NCBI GenBank assembly: GCA_035553515.1
Contig: DATNDG010000052.1
Coordinates: 5,685-69,684, forward strand
Source: DAHUYF01 sp035553515
GTDB taxonomy: Bacteria > Pseudomonadota > Alphaproteobacteria > ATCC43930 > CGMCC-115725
DNA length: 64,000 nt
Direction of reading: 5' to 3'
A program made the translations under genes and the position numbers. Of the stretch, positions 43,682-51,968 are shown one piece after another (position 1 is the stretch's first letter; the number at the start of each line of letters is the position of its first letter). The notes beneath the pieces are model-generated. The model worked only from the letters and a program-made list of their open reading frames with translations. It made no database searches and was not told the origin of the DNA.

Positions 43682-45031
43682 CTACTCCCCCGCGAACGGG
43701 TTCTTGCCCTTGCGCAGCATCATGCGGATCGGCACGCCCGGCAGATCGAAATCCTCGCGCAGCAGGTTGACGAGGTAGCGCCGATAGGTTTCCGGCAGAT
43801 CGCCGGGCTTGGAGGCGAAGAGCGCGAAGGTCGGCGGGCGGATATTCGCTTGCGCCATATAACGCAGCTTGAGGCGGCGGCCGGAGACCAGCGGCGGCGG
43901 ATGGCGATCCTGCACCCGGACGAGCCAGCGATTGAGCCGCGGCGTCGATATGCGGCGGTTCCACGCTTCATGCGTTTCGATCACCGCCGGCATCAGCCTG
44001 GCGAGGCCGGCGCCGCTCAGCGCCGAAAGCGTCACGAGGCGCACGCCCTGAAGCTGCGGCAACGAGGTTTCGAGCCGGTCCTTGACGCGGCGCAGCGCTG
44101 CCTGCCGATCTTCGACCAGATCCCATTTGTTGACCGCGAGCACGAGCGCACGGCCCTCCTCCTCGACCATCTCGGCGATGGTCAGGTCCTGCTTCTCGAG
44201 CCCTTGCATCGCGTCGAGCACCAGCACCACGACTTCGGCGAAGCGGATCGCGCGCAGTGTTTCGGCCACAGAGAGCTTCTCGAGCTTCTCCTCCACTTTC
44301 GGCCGCCGCCGCAAACCGGCCGTATCGATGAGCCGCACCTTGCGTCCGCGCCATTGCCAGAGCGTGGCGATCGCGTCGCGTGTGATTCCCGCCTCGGGCC
44401 CGGTGAGCACCCGCTCCTCGCCGAGCAGGCGGTTGACCAGCGTCGACTTGCCGACATTGGGCCGGCCGATGATGGCGAGCTGCAGCGGCCGGTCCTCCCC
44501 GGCTTCGCCCGGCCCTTCGCTCACCGCTGTCTCCGGCGCCGCGGCGAAGGGACTGAGCGCTGCGAAGAGCTCGGCCATGCCTTCGCCATGCTCGGCCGAG
44601 ATCGCGACCGGCTCGCCCAGGCCGAGCTCGAAGGCATCGAGCAGCCCGCTTTCGCCCGCCCGCCCCTCGGCTTTGTTTGCGACCAGGACGACCGGCGCTT
44701 TGCCGCGCCGCAGCCCATCGGCGAAATGCCGATCGAGCGGCGTCACCCCTGTCCGCGCATCGATGAGGAAGAGCGCAACGTCGGCACCGGCTAGGGCGCG
44801 CGCCGTCTGCTCCTGCATGCGAGCGCCGAGGCTGCCGGATGCAGCCTCATCGAGCCCCGCCGTGTCGATGACGCGAAAGCGCAGATCGCCCAGCGCCGCC
44901 TCGCCCTCGCGCCGGTCGCGCGTCACGCCCGGCGTGTCGTCGACCAGCGCCAGGCGATGACCGACGAGGCGGTTGAACAGCGTCGATTTGCCGACATTGG
45001 GCCGTCCGATGATGGTGACCGTCAATCCCAT
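43682..45031 (-). CDS. der: Ribosome biogenesis GTPase Der
   Basis: This 449-residue protein has two tandem GTPase domains and a C-terminal KH-like domain, the layout of Der/EngA, required for assembly of the 50S subunit. P-loops are IIGRPNVGKSTLFNRL and IIGRPNVGKSTLVNRL; G3 and G4 motifs are DTAGLDE/NKAEG and DTAGLRR/NKWD. The C-terminus reads RLKLRYMAQANIRPPTFALFASKPGDLPETYRRYLVN. It is downstream of bamB on the same strand, as in many Proteobacteria. Confidence 0.97.
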   Translation of the reverse strand: MGLTVTIIGRPNVGKSTLFNRLVGHRLALVDDTPGVTRDRREGEAALGDLRFRVIDTAGLDEAASGSLGARMQEQTARALAGADVALFLIDARTGVTPLDRHFADGLRRGKAPVVLVANKAEGRAGESGLLDAFELGLGEPVAISAEHGEGMAELFAALSPFAAAPETAVSEGPGEAGEDRPLQLAIIGRPNVGKSTLVNRLLGEERVLTGPEAGITRDAIATLWQWRGRKVRLIDTAGLRRRPKVEEKLEKLSVAETLRAIRFAEVVVLVLDAMQGLEKQDLTIAEMVEEEGRALVLAVNKWDLVEDRQAALRRVKDRLETSLPQLQGVRLVTLSALSGAGLARLMPAVIETHEAWNRRISTPRLNRWLVRVQDRHPPPLVSGRRLKLRYMAQANIRPPTFALFASKPGDLPETYRRYLVNLLREDFDLPGVPIRMMLRKGKNPFAGE

Positions 45032-45047
45032 CGCCCCTCCGGCGCGC

Positions 45048-46385
45048 TCACTTGAGCGCGATGAGATCGGCCTCGTCGGTCAGCACATAGAGCACGTCAT
45101 TGGCGACCACGGGATCGAGGAAGACGCCATCGGGGAACTCGACGTGGCCAAGCGCCTTGCCGGTATAGGGCGAGACCGAGATCGCGTCGCCGTTCGAGGA
45201 AACGACGATGAGCCGGTCGCCGGCCAGCACGGGACCGGCCCAGCGCACGGGATCGACGCGCTTATCCGGATCCGCGTAACGCGGCAACTCGATCGACCAG
45301 CGCACGCGTCCGTCCGAGCGCATGAGGCAGAGCAGGTCGTAGTCGTTGGCGAGAAGATAGAGAAAGTCGCCGGCCACCCAAGGCCCATGCGTGCCGCCGA
45401 CCTCCTGCTCCCAGACGCGGTCACCGGTGCGCAGATCGATCGCCACCACAAGCCCGGCATGGCTCACGGCGTAGACGCGGCCGCGATCGATCACCGGGCG
45501 GCCGCGGATATCGGCGAGAGTCGAGAGCGCGCCGAGTGGCCGTGCAGTGGCCAGATTGTCGGTCCAGAGCGGGCGGCCGTTCTCGGCGCGCAGCGCGTAG
45601 AGCTCGCCGGAGCTGTATGGCACGACGACGATGTCGCCCTCGACCGCGGGGCTCGCTGCACCGAGCAGCCCGGCAGTCTCCGGCAGCCCGTTATGCGTCC
45701 ACAGCCGATGGCCGTCGTCGGCCGACAGCACGTCGAGCTCGTTCTCGACGGTCACGGCGAAAACGCGCCCATCGGCCACGGTCGGCGCACCGCGCATCGG
45801 CGCGCTGACCTGCTGGCGCCAGATCTCTCGGCCGGTGGCGGCATCGAGCGCCAGCACCTGCGCATAGCCGGTGGTGACGTAGATCCGGTCACCCGCGGCG
45901 GCGATGCCGCCGCCATAGGCGTGCGCGAGAGCGCTATCCGGCTTCACGTCGTTGCGCCACAACTCGCTTCCGGTCTTTGCATCGAGCGCCATCACCACGT
46001 CCTGCGCGTCGAGCGCAAAGATGCGCCCGGCCTCGACCACCGGCTGCGACAGCACGGCGCCATAGCGCGATTGGCCGGCGCCGATGCTCGTTCGCCATTC
46101 GCGATGGAGCGGGCCGTCGAGCGCCAGGTGCTGCATCGCATGCGTGGGGTATCCGCCGGACTGCGGCCAGTCGGCGTTGAGCACCGGCTTCGGCAGGCTT
46201 ACCGGAAGCTTGAGGAGGGCCGGATCCGGCTCGAGCGTCCGATCGAGCGTGAGCACCGAGACACGCTCGCCCTTGAGCTTCTCTTTAGCAGTATCGGCGA
46301 AAATGTCGCTGAACCAGCTGCACCCGGCGACCGTCAGCAGCAGCCCCGCGGCGGTGAGACGCGCCAGAACCCGAACCGCAGTCAA
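45048..46385 (-). CDS. bamB: Outer-membrane protein assembly factor BamB
   Basis: This 445-residue lipoprotein is a beta-propeller that helps the BAM complex insert outer-membrane proteins. A lipobox is visible in LLLTVAGCSW. PQQ-like repeats follow, such as ALDAKTGSELWRNDV, ALDAATGREIWRQQV and IDLRTGDRVWEQEV. The start is a TTG with GGAG eight bases upstream, that sequence overlapping the stop of the upstream gene. An open frame extends further but would remove the signal peptide position. It lies between a TPR gene and der, the usual arrangement. Confidence 0.92.
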   Translation of the reverse strand: MTAVRVLARLTAAGLLLTVAGCSWFSDIFADTAKEKLKGERVSVLTLDRTLEPDPALLKLPVSLPKPVLNADWPQSGGYPTHAMQHLALDGPLHREWRTSIGAGQSRYGAVLSQPVVEAGRIFALDAQDVVMALDAKTGSELWRNDVKPDSALAHAYGGGIAAAGDRIYVTTGYAQVLALDAATGREIWRQQVSAPMRGAPTVADGRVFAVTVENELDVLSADDGHRLWTHNGLPETAGLLGAASPAVEGDIVVVPYSSGELYALRAENGRPLWTDNLATARPLGALSTLADIRGRPVIDRGRVYAVSHAGLVVAIDLRTGDRVWEQEVGGTHGPWVAGDFLYLLANDYDLLCLMRSDGRVRWSIELPRYADPDKRVDPVRWAGPVLAGDRLIVVSSNGDAISVSPYTGKALGHVEFPDGVFLDPVVANDVLYVLTDEADLIALK

Positions 46386-46389
46386 GGCT

Positions 46390-47034
46390 TCACTCCGCGA
46401 GCGCCGCGACCATCTCGGCCGCCCGCGCGCGCAGATCCTGCGGCGCCGCCAGATCGTCGGCCACGCGCTGATAGGTCGCCCGCGCCGCGGCCTTGTCGCC
46501 GCTCTTGAGTTCGGCAAGCGCGGTGAGTTCCAGGGCGGTCGGGTGCCATGGGCTTGTCGTCGACGTCAGCGGCGCAATCTGCTCGATGATCGCCTTGGGG
46601 TCACCGCTCTTGAGCTCGTACTCGGCGGCCAGCAGCTTCGCCACGTCGCGATACATGCCATCGACCGAGCCGTCCGCCGCCAGCGCCCTATAGAGCGCGA
46701 CCGCGCCGGGGATGTCGCCGGCACGTGCTTTGAGCGCCGCTTCCTCGAAACGCGCCAAGATGGCGTGGCCGCCGCCCGCCTGTCGGGCGATGATCGAGAA
46801 GGCGTCAGCCGCGTCCTTGTCCTTGCCCTGGCGCGCCAGATCGAGTGCGGTCAGGTAGCGCGCGCCTTCGGCCTCGCGCTGGCTCTGCTGATAGCGGCGC
46901 CACTGGACGACCCCCGCCGTGGCGAGCACGAGCACGATCGCGGCAACGATCACGTACTTACCGTAGCGCGTCCAGAGCTTGGCGAAATTTTCCCGCCTCA
47001 GCTCCTCGTCGATTTCATGGAAAATGTCGCTCAC
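46390..47034 (-). CDS. YfgM-like TPR membrane protein
   Basis: This 214-residue protein has an N-terminal cytoplasmic segment (SDIFHEIDEELRRENFAKLWTRYG), one membrane helix (YVIVAAIVLVLATAGVVQW) and a periplasmic TPR-like region. This is the TPR_21/YfgM group, which in E. coli is an ancillary protein of the SecYEG/PpiD complex. The start is a GTG with GGAG eight bases upstream; the in-frame ATG at 47094 would add residues without similarity. It precedes bamB, separated by four bases. Confidence 0.85.
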   Translation of the reverse strand: MSDIFHEIDEELRRENFAKLWTRYGKYVIVAAIVLVLATAGVVQWRRYQQSQREAEGARYLTALDLARQGKDKDAADAFSIIARQAGGGHAILARFEEAALKARAGDIPGAVALYRALAADGSVDGMYRDVAKLLAAEYELKSGDPKAIIEQIAPLTSTTSPWHPTALELTALAELKSGDKAAARATYQRVADDLAAPQDLRARAAEMVAALAE

Positions 47035-47190
47035 AAACTGCTCCAACCCGCGCCGGGCGGGCGCCACCATAGCGTTTCGGCCACGGGGAGGCAAACCGGG
47101 ACGCCCGGGTTTGCTGCTGGACCTGCGCCCTGAAATGAGGAAAACTGCTTATTGTGGCGATCCCATGACGAGCTTCTTCCGCGGCGGCCG

Positions 47191-47550
47191 ATGGCGACAC
47201 TCTTTCGTCTGAACGATTACCGGCGCGGACACAAGACAGTCTTCTTCACACGCCCCGAGCTCAAGCAGCTGCTGTCGCTCTACAGCCGCCAGGTCGCACG
47301 CGGCGAATGGCGGGATTATGCGATCGATCAGCGCGAGGGCGCCGCGCTGTTCTCGGTCTTCCGCCACACCCACGAGAGCGCCCTCTATACCGTCGTCAAA
47401 ACCGCCTCGGGCGGCGGCCGCCTGGGCGAGTTCGCGGTGCTAAGCGGCCGACAGCGTCTCGCCGGCGGCAAGCTCCCCGAAGTGCTGGCCACTCTGCAGC
47501 GCAGCCTGCGGCGCGGCTCCTCGATGCTGGACGGCGGAAGCGTCGGCTGA
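47191..47550 (+). CDS. DUF2794 family protein
   Basis: This 119-residue protein has the conserved core FFTRPELKQLLSLYSRQVARGEWRDYAID followed by ALFSVFRHTHESALYTVVKT, which matches the alphaproteobacterial DUF2794 family. The function is unknown. It is divergent from the YfgM-bamB-der run. The ATG at MATLFRL was chosen; a longer frame begins at 47152. Confidence 0.8.
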   Translation: MATLFRLNDYRRGHKTVFFTRPELKQLLSLYSRQVARGEWRDYAIDQREGAALFSVFRHTHESALYTVVKTASGGGRLGEFAVLSGRQRLAGGKLPEVLATLQRSLRRGSSMLDGGSVG

Positions 47551-47621
47551 AGGCAACCTTCCATCTGACGGCGCAGGGCCGCGCAGTAGAGCGCCGCGCG
47601 AAGCCGGCGCGCGAGGGTTTC

Positions 47622-47645
47622 GTCGGGAGTGCTACCGCTCCCGAC
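47622..47645. terminator. GC-rich hairpin after the DUF2794 gene
   Basis: GTCGGGAG (47622-47629) and CTCCCGAC (47638-47645) form a perfect eight-base-pair stem with an eight-base loop, 72 bases after the DUF2794 stop and 44 bases before the Gly-rich gene. There is no U-tract, so it is either a weak terminator or an attenuator in the leader of the next gene. Confidence 0.45.
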
Positions 47646-47689
47646 CCTGTTGGCCGAGGGTGGACAGCATCCTCGGAGGAAGGAACCCC

Positions 47690-48052
47690 ATGAAGTCAGT
47701 TCTCCCGGTCGCAGCGATTCTAGCCCTTCTCGCCGGCGGCACGGCGTTGGCTCAACAATCGACGACCAACGGCCAGGGCGAAAGCGGAACGACCATGGCC
47801 CCGCCCAGCAACTCGACGGGCTCGAGCTCGACCACGCCAGGCGCCAATTCCACCACGCCAGGCGCGAACTCCACAGAGGGCAGCGGCAGCACCATGGCGC
47901 CGCAATCGCCGGGCGGCGACGCGGGCGGTACCGGGACGGGTGGCGCCGCGGGCGGTGCCGGTGCGGGTGGTACCGGTGGGGGAGGCGCAGGCGCAGCTGG
48001 CGGCGCGGGCACAGGGGCCGGCGGCGCGAGCGGTGCCGGCGGCAGCAAGTAA
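47690..48052 (+). CDS. Secreted Gly/Ala/Ser/Thr-rich low-complexity protein
   Basis: This 120-residue protein has a signal peptide (MKSVLPVAAILALLAGGTALA). The mature part is wholly low complexity: a Ser/Thr/Pro region with the heptad STTPGAN repeated twice, then a Gly/Ala-rich C-terminus (GGTGTGGAAGGAGAGG... ending SGAGGSK). It contains no cysteine and probably has no fixed fold. It has a strong GGAGGAAGG ribosome binding site, so it may be well expressed. The role is unknown; matrix or surface protein is a guess. Its stop codon lies in the first copy of a 22-base-period duplication. Confidence 0.6.
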   Translation: MKSVLPVAAILALLAGGTALAQQSTTNGQGESGTTMAPPSNSTGSSSTTPGANSTTPGANSTEGSGSTMAPQSPGGDAGGTGTGGAAGGAGAGGTGGGGAGAAGGAGTGAGGASGAGGSK

Positions 48053-48088
48053 TCCCGACTGCGAGCTCAGGTAATCCCGACTGCGAGC
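48049..48088 (+). repeat. Direct duplication spanning the stop codon of the Gly-rich gene
   Basis: Two identical 18-base copies beginning GTAATCCCGACTGC occur at 48049-48066 and 48071-48088, a 22-base period. The first contains the TAA stop of the Gly-rich gene. This looks like a recent slippage or duplication event. Confidence 0.8.
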
Positions 48089-48090
48089 AA

Positions 48091-48125
48091 GGACCGCGCG
48101 GGGGGCTTCGGCCACCGCGCGGTTC
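48091..48125. terminator. Hairpin between convergent genes, likely bidirectional terminator
   Basis: ACCGCGCGG (48093-48101) and CCGCGCGGT (48115-48123) form a nine-base-pair stem, extended by one G-U and one G-C pair, with a 13-base loop. It lies between the Gly-rich gene and the end of the convergent amidase gene. No T-run follows on either strand. Confidence 0.55.
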
Positions 48126-48133
48126 GCCGCGCC

Positions 48134-49498
48134 CTAGCTTTGGCGCTCGCGCTCGATCACCGCTTCGACGGCTGATCCCAGCGCGAGCAATCGGCGGTCG
48201 GCGTTCTGGCTTCCGACCAGCATCAGCCCCACCGGCGCGCTGCCCGGCCGCTGGATCGGCAGGGTCAGCGCGCAGCCATCGAGGAAATTGACGATGGCGG
48301 TGTTGCGGAGAATGCGCCCGTTGAGCCGCCAGAACTCTTCCTCGCGCTCGAAGGCGGCGATTTCGGGCGCGACGAGCGGCAGCGTCGGCATGATGAGCGC
48401 ATCGAGATCCGCCGTCCGCTGCGCCACTGCAGCGATGAATTCACCACGGCGGCGGCTAAGCGTCACATATTCAGCGGCGCTCATCGAGCGCCCGCGCTCG
48501 ATGCGTAGCCGCACGCGTGCATCGTAATCCTGGCCGCGGCGCGCCAGCAGTCGCTCGTGCCAGGCATAGGCCTCCGGCGGCGAGAAGCCGCCCTTTGCAT
48601 TGATCGACGGATAGTCGGCAAGTTCGGCGAGCGGCAGTTCGACGATGCGCGCACCGGCACGCGAGAGCGCGGAGCAGGCGCGCTCGAAGGCGGCGGCCAC
48701 CTCGGCATCGAGATCGTCCAGCACCAGGGTGCGTGGGAGGCCCAGTCTCATCCCGGCGATAGCGGCCGCAGGCGGCGCGACGGCGGGCTCACCGGCCATG
48801 ACCGCGTCGGTCACCGCGCAGCATGCGACGCTACGCCCGAGCGGCCCGACCGAATCGAGCGTGGTCGAGAGCGGTGTTGCCCCGTCGCGCGGCACGCGGC
48901 GCTGCGTCGGCTTGAAGCCCGCCGTGCCGCAGAATGCCGCCGGAATGCGCACCGAGCCGCCGGTATCGGTGCCGATCGCTACGACGGACATCCCATCCGT
49001 GATCGAAACCGGCGCACCCGACGACGACCCGCCCGGTATCCGCTTGCGATCAAAGGGGTTTCCCGGCGTGCCGTAATGCGGATTGATGCCGACGCCGGAG
49101 AAGGCGAATTCGGTCATATTGGTGCGGCCGACGAGAACAGCGCCCGCGGCGCGCAGCCGGGCCACGATCGGCGCGTCGGCAGCCGCCGGCGGCGCATCGT
49201 CGAGCGCGCGCGATCCCGCCAGGGTGCGTTCCCCGGCGACGTCGAAGAGGTCCTTGATCGATACCGGCAATCCGGCAAGCGGCGAGGCCACGTATCCGGC
49301 GTTGCGCAACCGATCCTGCGCATCGGCAGCGGCGCGGGCGTTCTCGGCATAGACGCGCAGGAAGCAGCGCCGCCCCTCGCCCGCCGGATCGGCGATCCGG
49401 TCGAGCGCCGCCTCGACAAGCTCGCGGCTCGTGGTTTTGCCGGAGGCGAGTGCCGCGGCAAGGCTGGCAACAGTAGGAACGGCGGACGGGGTGGACAT
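48134..49498 (-). CDS. Amidase (amidase signature family)
   Basis: This 454-residue enzyme hydrolyses an amide bond with a Ser-cisSer-Lys triad. K82 is in LPVSIKDLFDVAGE, the Ser-rich loop is PGGSSSGAPV (158-160), and S182 is in GTDTGGSVRIPAAFCG. This is the GatA-like fold. As gatC/gatB are not adjacent and the C-terminus differs, a catabolic amidase is more likely than tRNA amidotransferase. The substrate is unknown. It is divergent from the methyltransferase gene, with an EcfG-type promoter in the gap pointing away from it. Confidence 0.88.
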   Translation of the reverse strand: MSTPSAVPTVASLAAALASGKTTSRELVEAALDRIADPAGEGRRCFLRVYAENARAAADAQDRLRNAGYVASPLAGLPVSIKDLFDVAGERTLAGSRALDDAPPAAADAPIVARLRAAGAVLVGRTNMTEFAFSGVGINPHYGTPGNPFDRKRIPGGSSSGAPVSITDGMSVVAIGTDTGGSVRIPAAFCGTAGFKPTQRRVPRDGATPLSTTLDSVGPLGRSVACCAVTDAVMAGEPAVAPPAAAIAGMRLGLPRTLVLDDLDAEVAAAFERACSALSRAGARIVELPLAELADYPSINAKGGFSPPEAYAWHERLLARRGQDYDARVRLRIERGRSMSAAEYVTLSRRRGEFIAAVAQRTADLDALIMPTLPLVAPEIAAFEREEEFWRLNGRILRNTAIVNFLDGCALTLPIQRPGSAPVGLMLVGSQNADRRLLALGSAVEAVIERERQS

Positions 49499-49625
49499 CG
49501 AAGATCCTCAGGCGGCTCGGTGGCGGGAGTTGGAGGAGACTACGCGCGGCCGCGGCAGGCAACCGGAAAACCGCAGGGGGCGCCCTCCCCGCTTCTCCCG
49601 CGGACGGCGAAATTTCCCCTCCCGC

Positions 49626-49650
49626 GGAACAATCTGTGGACAAGGGCGTT
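49626..49650 (+). promoter_or_regulatory. Perfect EcfG-type promoter (GGAAC-N16-CGTT)
   Basis: GGAAC (49626-49630), a 16-base spacer and CGTT (49647-49650) match exactly the consensus bound by EcfG/RpoE2/SigT, the general stress response sigma factors of alphaproteobacteria. It lies 54 bases upstream of the methyltransferase ATG and points into the nucleotide-sugar cassette. The predicted start would be near 49657. Confidence 0.65.
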
Positions 49651-49704
49651 CCCTTCCGCGCGACGCTCCCGGGCCCGTTGCGGCTCTCCCTGGAAAGGAA
49701 ATGA

Positions 49705-51063
49705 ATGGCGCTCGATCTGCCGCTCGTCGTCCCGTTCCGCGAGAAAGGCGGGGCCGCCGGACCGCTCGAAGCCGCCCCCACCTCCCCACCCGAACCGAAC
49801 GCCGACGCATCGATGTCTCCGACCGCCGCCCGCACGCCTGCCGGCTGCCGCTTCTGTGGCGGCGCGCTGCATGATTTCGTCGATCTCGGCATGTCGCCGC
49901 TCTGCGAGAGCTTTCTGGCGACCGACGAGCTCGACCGGATGGAGCCGTTCTACCCGCTCAAGGTGATGGTCTGCGGCGAGTGCCTCCTGGCGCAGGTACA
50001 GGAATACGTCGCCCCGGAGCACATCTTTCGGGAGTACGCCTATTTCTCCTCCTTCTCCCGCGCCTGGCTGGACCACGCCCGGCAGTACTGCGAGATGGCC
50101 GCGGAGCGCTTCCGCTTGGGCCACGGCAGCCGGATCGTCGAGCTGGCGAGCAATGACGGCTACCTGCTGCAATTCTTCGTCGCCAAGGGCTACGAGGTGC
50201 TGGGTATCGATCCCGCCGAGAACGTCGCCGAGGCGGCCGAGGCGAAGGGGGTACGCACACTCGCGCGCTTCTTCGATCGCGAGCTGGCGGGCGAGCTCGC
50301 GCGCGCCGGCACGCTCGCTGACCTCGTCATCGGCAACAACGTGCTGGCGCAGGTGCCCGACATCAACGGCTTCCTCGCCGGCGTGCCCACCATCTTGAAG
50401 CCGCGCGGCGTCGCGACCTTCGAATTCCCGCATCTGCTCCGGCTGATCGAAGGCAATCAGTTCGACACGATCTATCACGAGCATTTCTCGTATTTCTCGC
50501 TGATGACGGCCGAGCGCATTCTCACCGCGCAGGGTCTCAGGGTGTTCGACGTCGAGGAGCTGTGGACCCATGGCGGATCGCTCAGGCTCTATGTCTGTCA
50601 CGCCGACAATGCGGCGCAGCCGACGCTGCCCTCGGTTGCCGCGCTCGTCGAGCGCGAGCACCGCGCCGGCTTGCGCGAGCTTTCGACCTATGCCGCCTTC
50701 GAGGAGCGGGTACGCGAGACCAAGCGCGGCCTCCTCGATTTCCTGATCGACGCCAAGCGCGCCGGCAAGCGGATCGTCGGCTACGGCGCGCCTGGGAAGG
50801 GCAACACGCTGCTCAACTACTGCGGCATCCGCGCCGATTTCGTCGACTACACCGTCGACCGCAATCCCTACAAGCACGGCAGGTATCTGCCCGGGACGCA
50901 CATTCCGGTGCTGCCGCCCGAGCGCATCGCCGAGACGCGCCCGGACTATCTGCTGATCCTGCCGTGGAACCTGAAGGACGAGATCATGGCGCAGATGGCC
51001 TTCATCCGCGAGTGGGGCGGCAAGTTCGTCGTGCCCATCCCGGAGACGACCGTTTACGCGTGA
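49705..51063 (+). CDS. Sugar C-methyltransferase-like protein (class I SAM-dependent)
   Basis: This 452-residue protein has the three-part layout of nucleotide-sugar C-methyltransferases. An N-terminal zinc-binding region has four cysteines (C48, C51, C90, C93 in CRFCG and CGEC). A SAM-binding domain has IVELASNDGYLLQFF. A C-terminal domain has KRIVGYGAPGKGNTLLNYCGI and DYTVDRNPYKHGRYLPGTHIPV. Relatives methylate C3 of 4-keto-deoxysugars. A YHEHFSYFS stretch near the active site is conserved in the family. The first ~37 residues are poorly structured; an alternative ATG is at 49813. AAGGAA precedes the chosen ATG. It heads the three-gene cassette. Confidence 0.85.
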   Translation: MALDLPLVVPFREKGGAAGPLEAAPTSPPEPNADASMSPTAARTPAGCRFCGGALHDFVDLGMSPLCESFLATDELDRMEPFYPLKVMVCGECLLAQVQEYVAPEHIFREYAYFSSFSRAWLDHARQYCEMAAERFRLGHGSRIVELASNDGYLLQFFVAKGYEVLGIDPAENVAEAAEAKGVRTLARFFDRELAGELARAGTLADLVIGNNVLAQVPDINGFLAGVPTILKPRGVATFEFPHLLRLIEGNQFDTIYHEHFSYFSLMTAERILTAQGLRVFDVEELWTHGGSLRLYVCHADNAAQPTLPSVAALVEREHRAGLRELSTYAAFEERVRETKRGLLDFLIDAKRAGKRIVGYGAPGKGNTLLNYCGIRADFVDYTVDRNPYKHGRYLPGTHIPVLPPERIAETRPDYLLILPWNLKDEIMAQMAFIREWGGKFVVPIPETTVYA

Positions 51064-51097
51064 TGCGTAGGCCTGTGGCAAGGCAAGCGAGGTAGTC

Positions 51098-51961
51098 ATG
51101 CGGGTGGTGTTGTTTTGCGGCGGCCTCGGTATGCGGCTGCGCGACTATTCCGACACGATCCCGAAGCCGATGGTGCAGATCGGCTATCGGCCGCTGATCT
51201 GGTGGGTGATGAAGTACTACGCGCATTTCGGTCATCGCGATTTCATCCTCTGTCTCGGCTACAAGGGCGACGTCATCAAGGACTATTTCCTCAACTACAA
51301 CGAATGCCGCTCCAACGATTTCGTCCTGTCCCAGGGCGGCCGGCACATAGACCTGCTGCAGAAAGACATCGAGGACTGGAGCATCACCTTCGTCGATACC
51401 GGCATCAACGCCAATATCGGCGAGCGGCTGATGGCGGTGCAGCCTTTCGTGCGCGACGAGGAGATCTTCCTCGCCAATTACAGCGACGGACTCACCGATT
51501 TCACTCTGCCGCCGATGATTGAGGACTTCCGGCGCAGCAATCATGTCGCGACGTTCCTCAGCGTCCGCCCCAACAACAGCTTCCATTTCGTCTCGCGCCG
51601 GGAGGACGGGATCGTCACGTCGATCGACGACGTCATGAGCGCCAATGCCTGGATCAACGGCGGATTTTTCGCGCTTCGCCGCGAGATCTTCGACTACATG
51701 CAGGCGGGAGACGAACTCGTGGTCGAGCCGTTCCAGCGGCTCATCGGCGAAGGCCGGCTGGCCACGCGCCCCTATGAGGGATTCTGGCGCTGCGTCGATA
51801 CCTTCAAGGACCTGCAAGCGCTCGAAAGCCTCTACACGAAAGGCCGCGCGCCCTGGGAGGTGTGGCGTCGCGAGCCGGCCGAGGCACCGCGCCTTTCCGC
51901 CTCTTCAAAGCCGGCGGAACGCGCGCCCACAGCGGCCTGGCACGTGCGCGCCGGGAGCTGA
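51098..51961 (+). CDS. Sugar nucleotidyltransferase, glucose-1-phosphate cytidylyltransferase-like
   Basis: This 287-residue protein activates a sugar-1-phosphate with a nucleotide. The nucleotide-binding loop is LFCGGLGMRLRDYSDTIPKPMVQIG, and the metal-binding aspartate region is ANYSDGLTDF. Length and the sequence YKGDVIKDYFLNYNECRSNDF match the RfbF-type CTP-using group more than the RmlA group. The C-terminal 30 residues are disordered. It lies 34 bases after the methyltransferase stop. No 4,6-dehydratase or glycosyltransferase gene is in the cassette. Confidence 0.85.
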   Translation: MRVVLFCGGLGMRLRDYSDTIPKPMVQIGYRPLIWWVMKYYAHFGHRDFILCLGYKGDVIKDYFLNYNECRSNDFVLSQGGRHIDLLQKDIEDWSITFVDTGINANIGERLMAVQPFVRDEEIFLANYSDGLTDFTLPPMIEDFRRSNHVATFLSVRPNNSFHFVSRREDGIVTSIDDVMSANAWINGGFFALRREIFDYMQAGDELVVEPFQRLIGEGRLATRPYEGFWRCVDTFKDLQALESLYTKGRAPWEVWRREPAEAPRLSASSKPAERAPTAAWHVRAGS

Positions 51962-51968
51962 GGCGGCC

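Noticed and set aside
47093..47112. Hairpin AAACCGGG-ACG-CCCGGGTTT as a terminator
   Set aside because: It has a bulge and a three-base loop and lies in a divergent gap where no transcript ends.
47840..48050. Repetitive stretch resembling a short CRISPR-like or satellite array
   Set aside because: The repeats are codon repeats for Gly, Ala, Thr and Ser in an open frame with a signal peptide; there are no spacers of constant length and no cas genes.
48134..49498. Glutamyl-tRNA amidotransferase subunit A (gatA)
   Set aside because: The Ser-Ser-Lys triad is shared by all amidase-signature enzymes; gatB and gatC are absent and the C-terminal part does not look like GatA.
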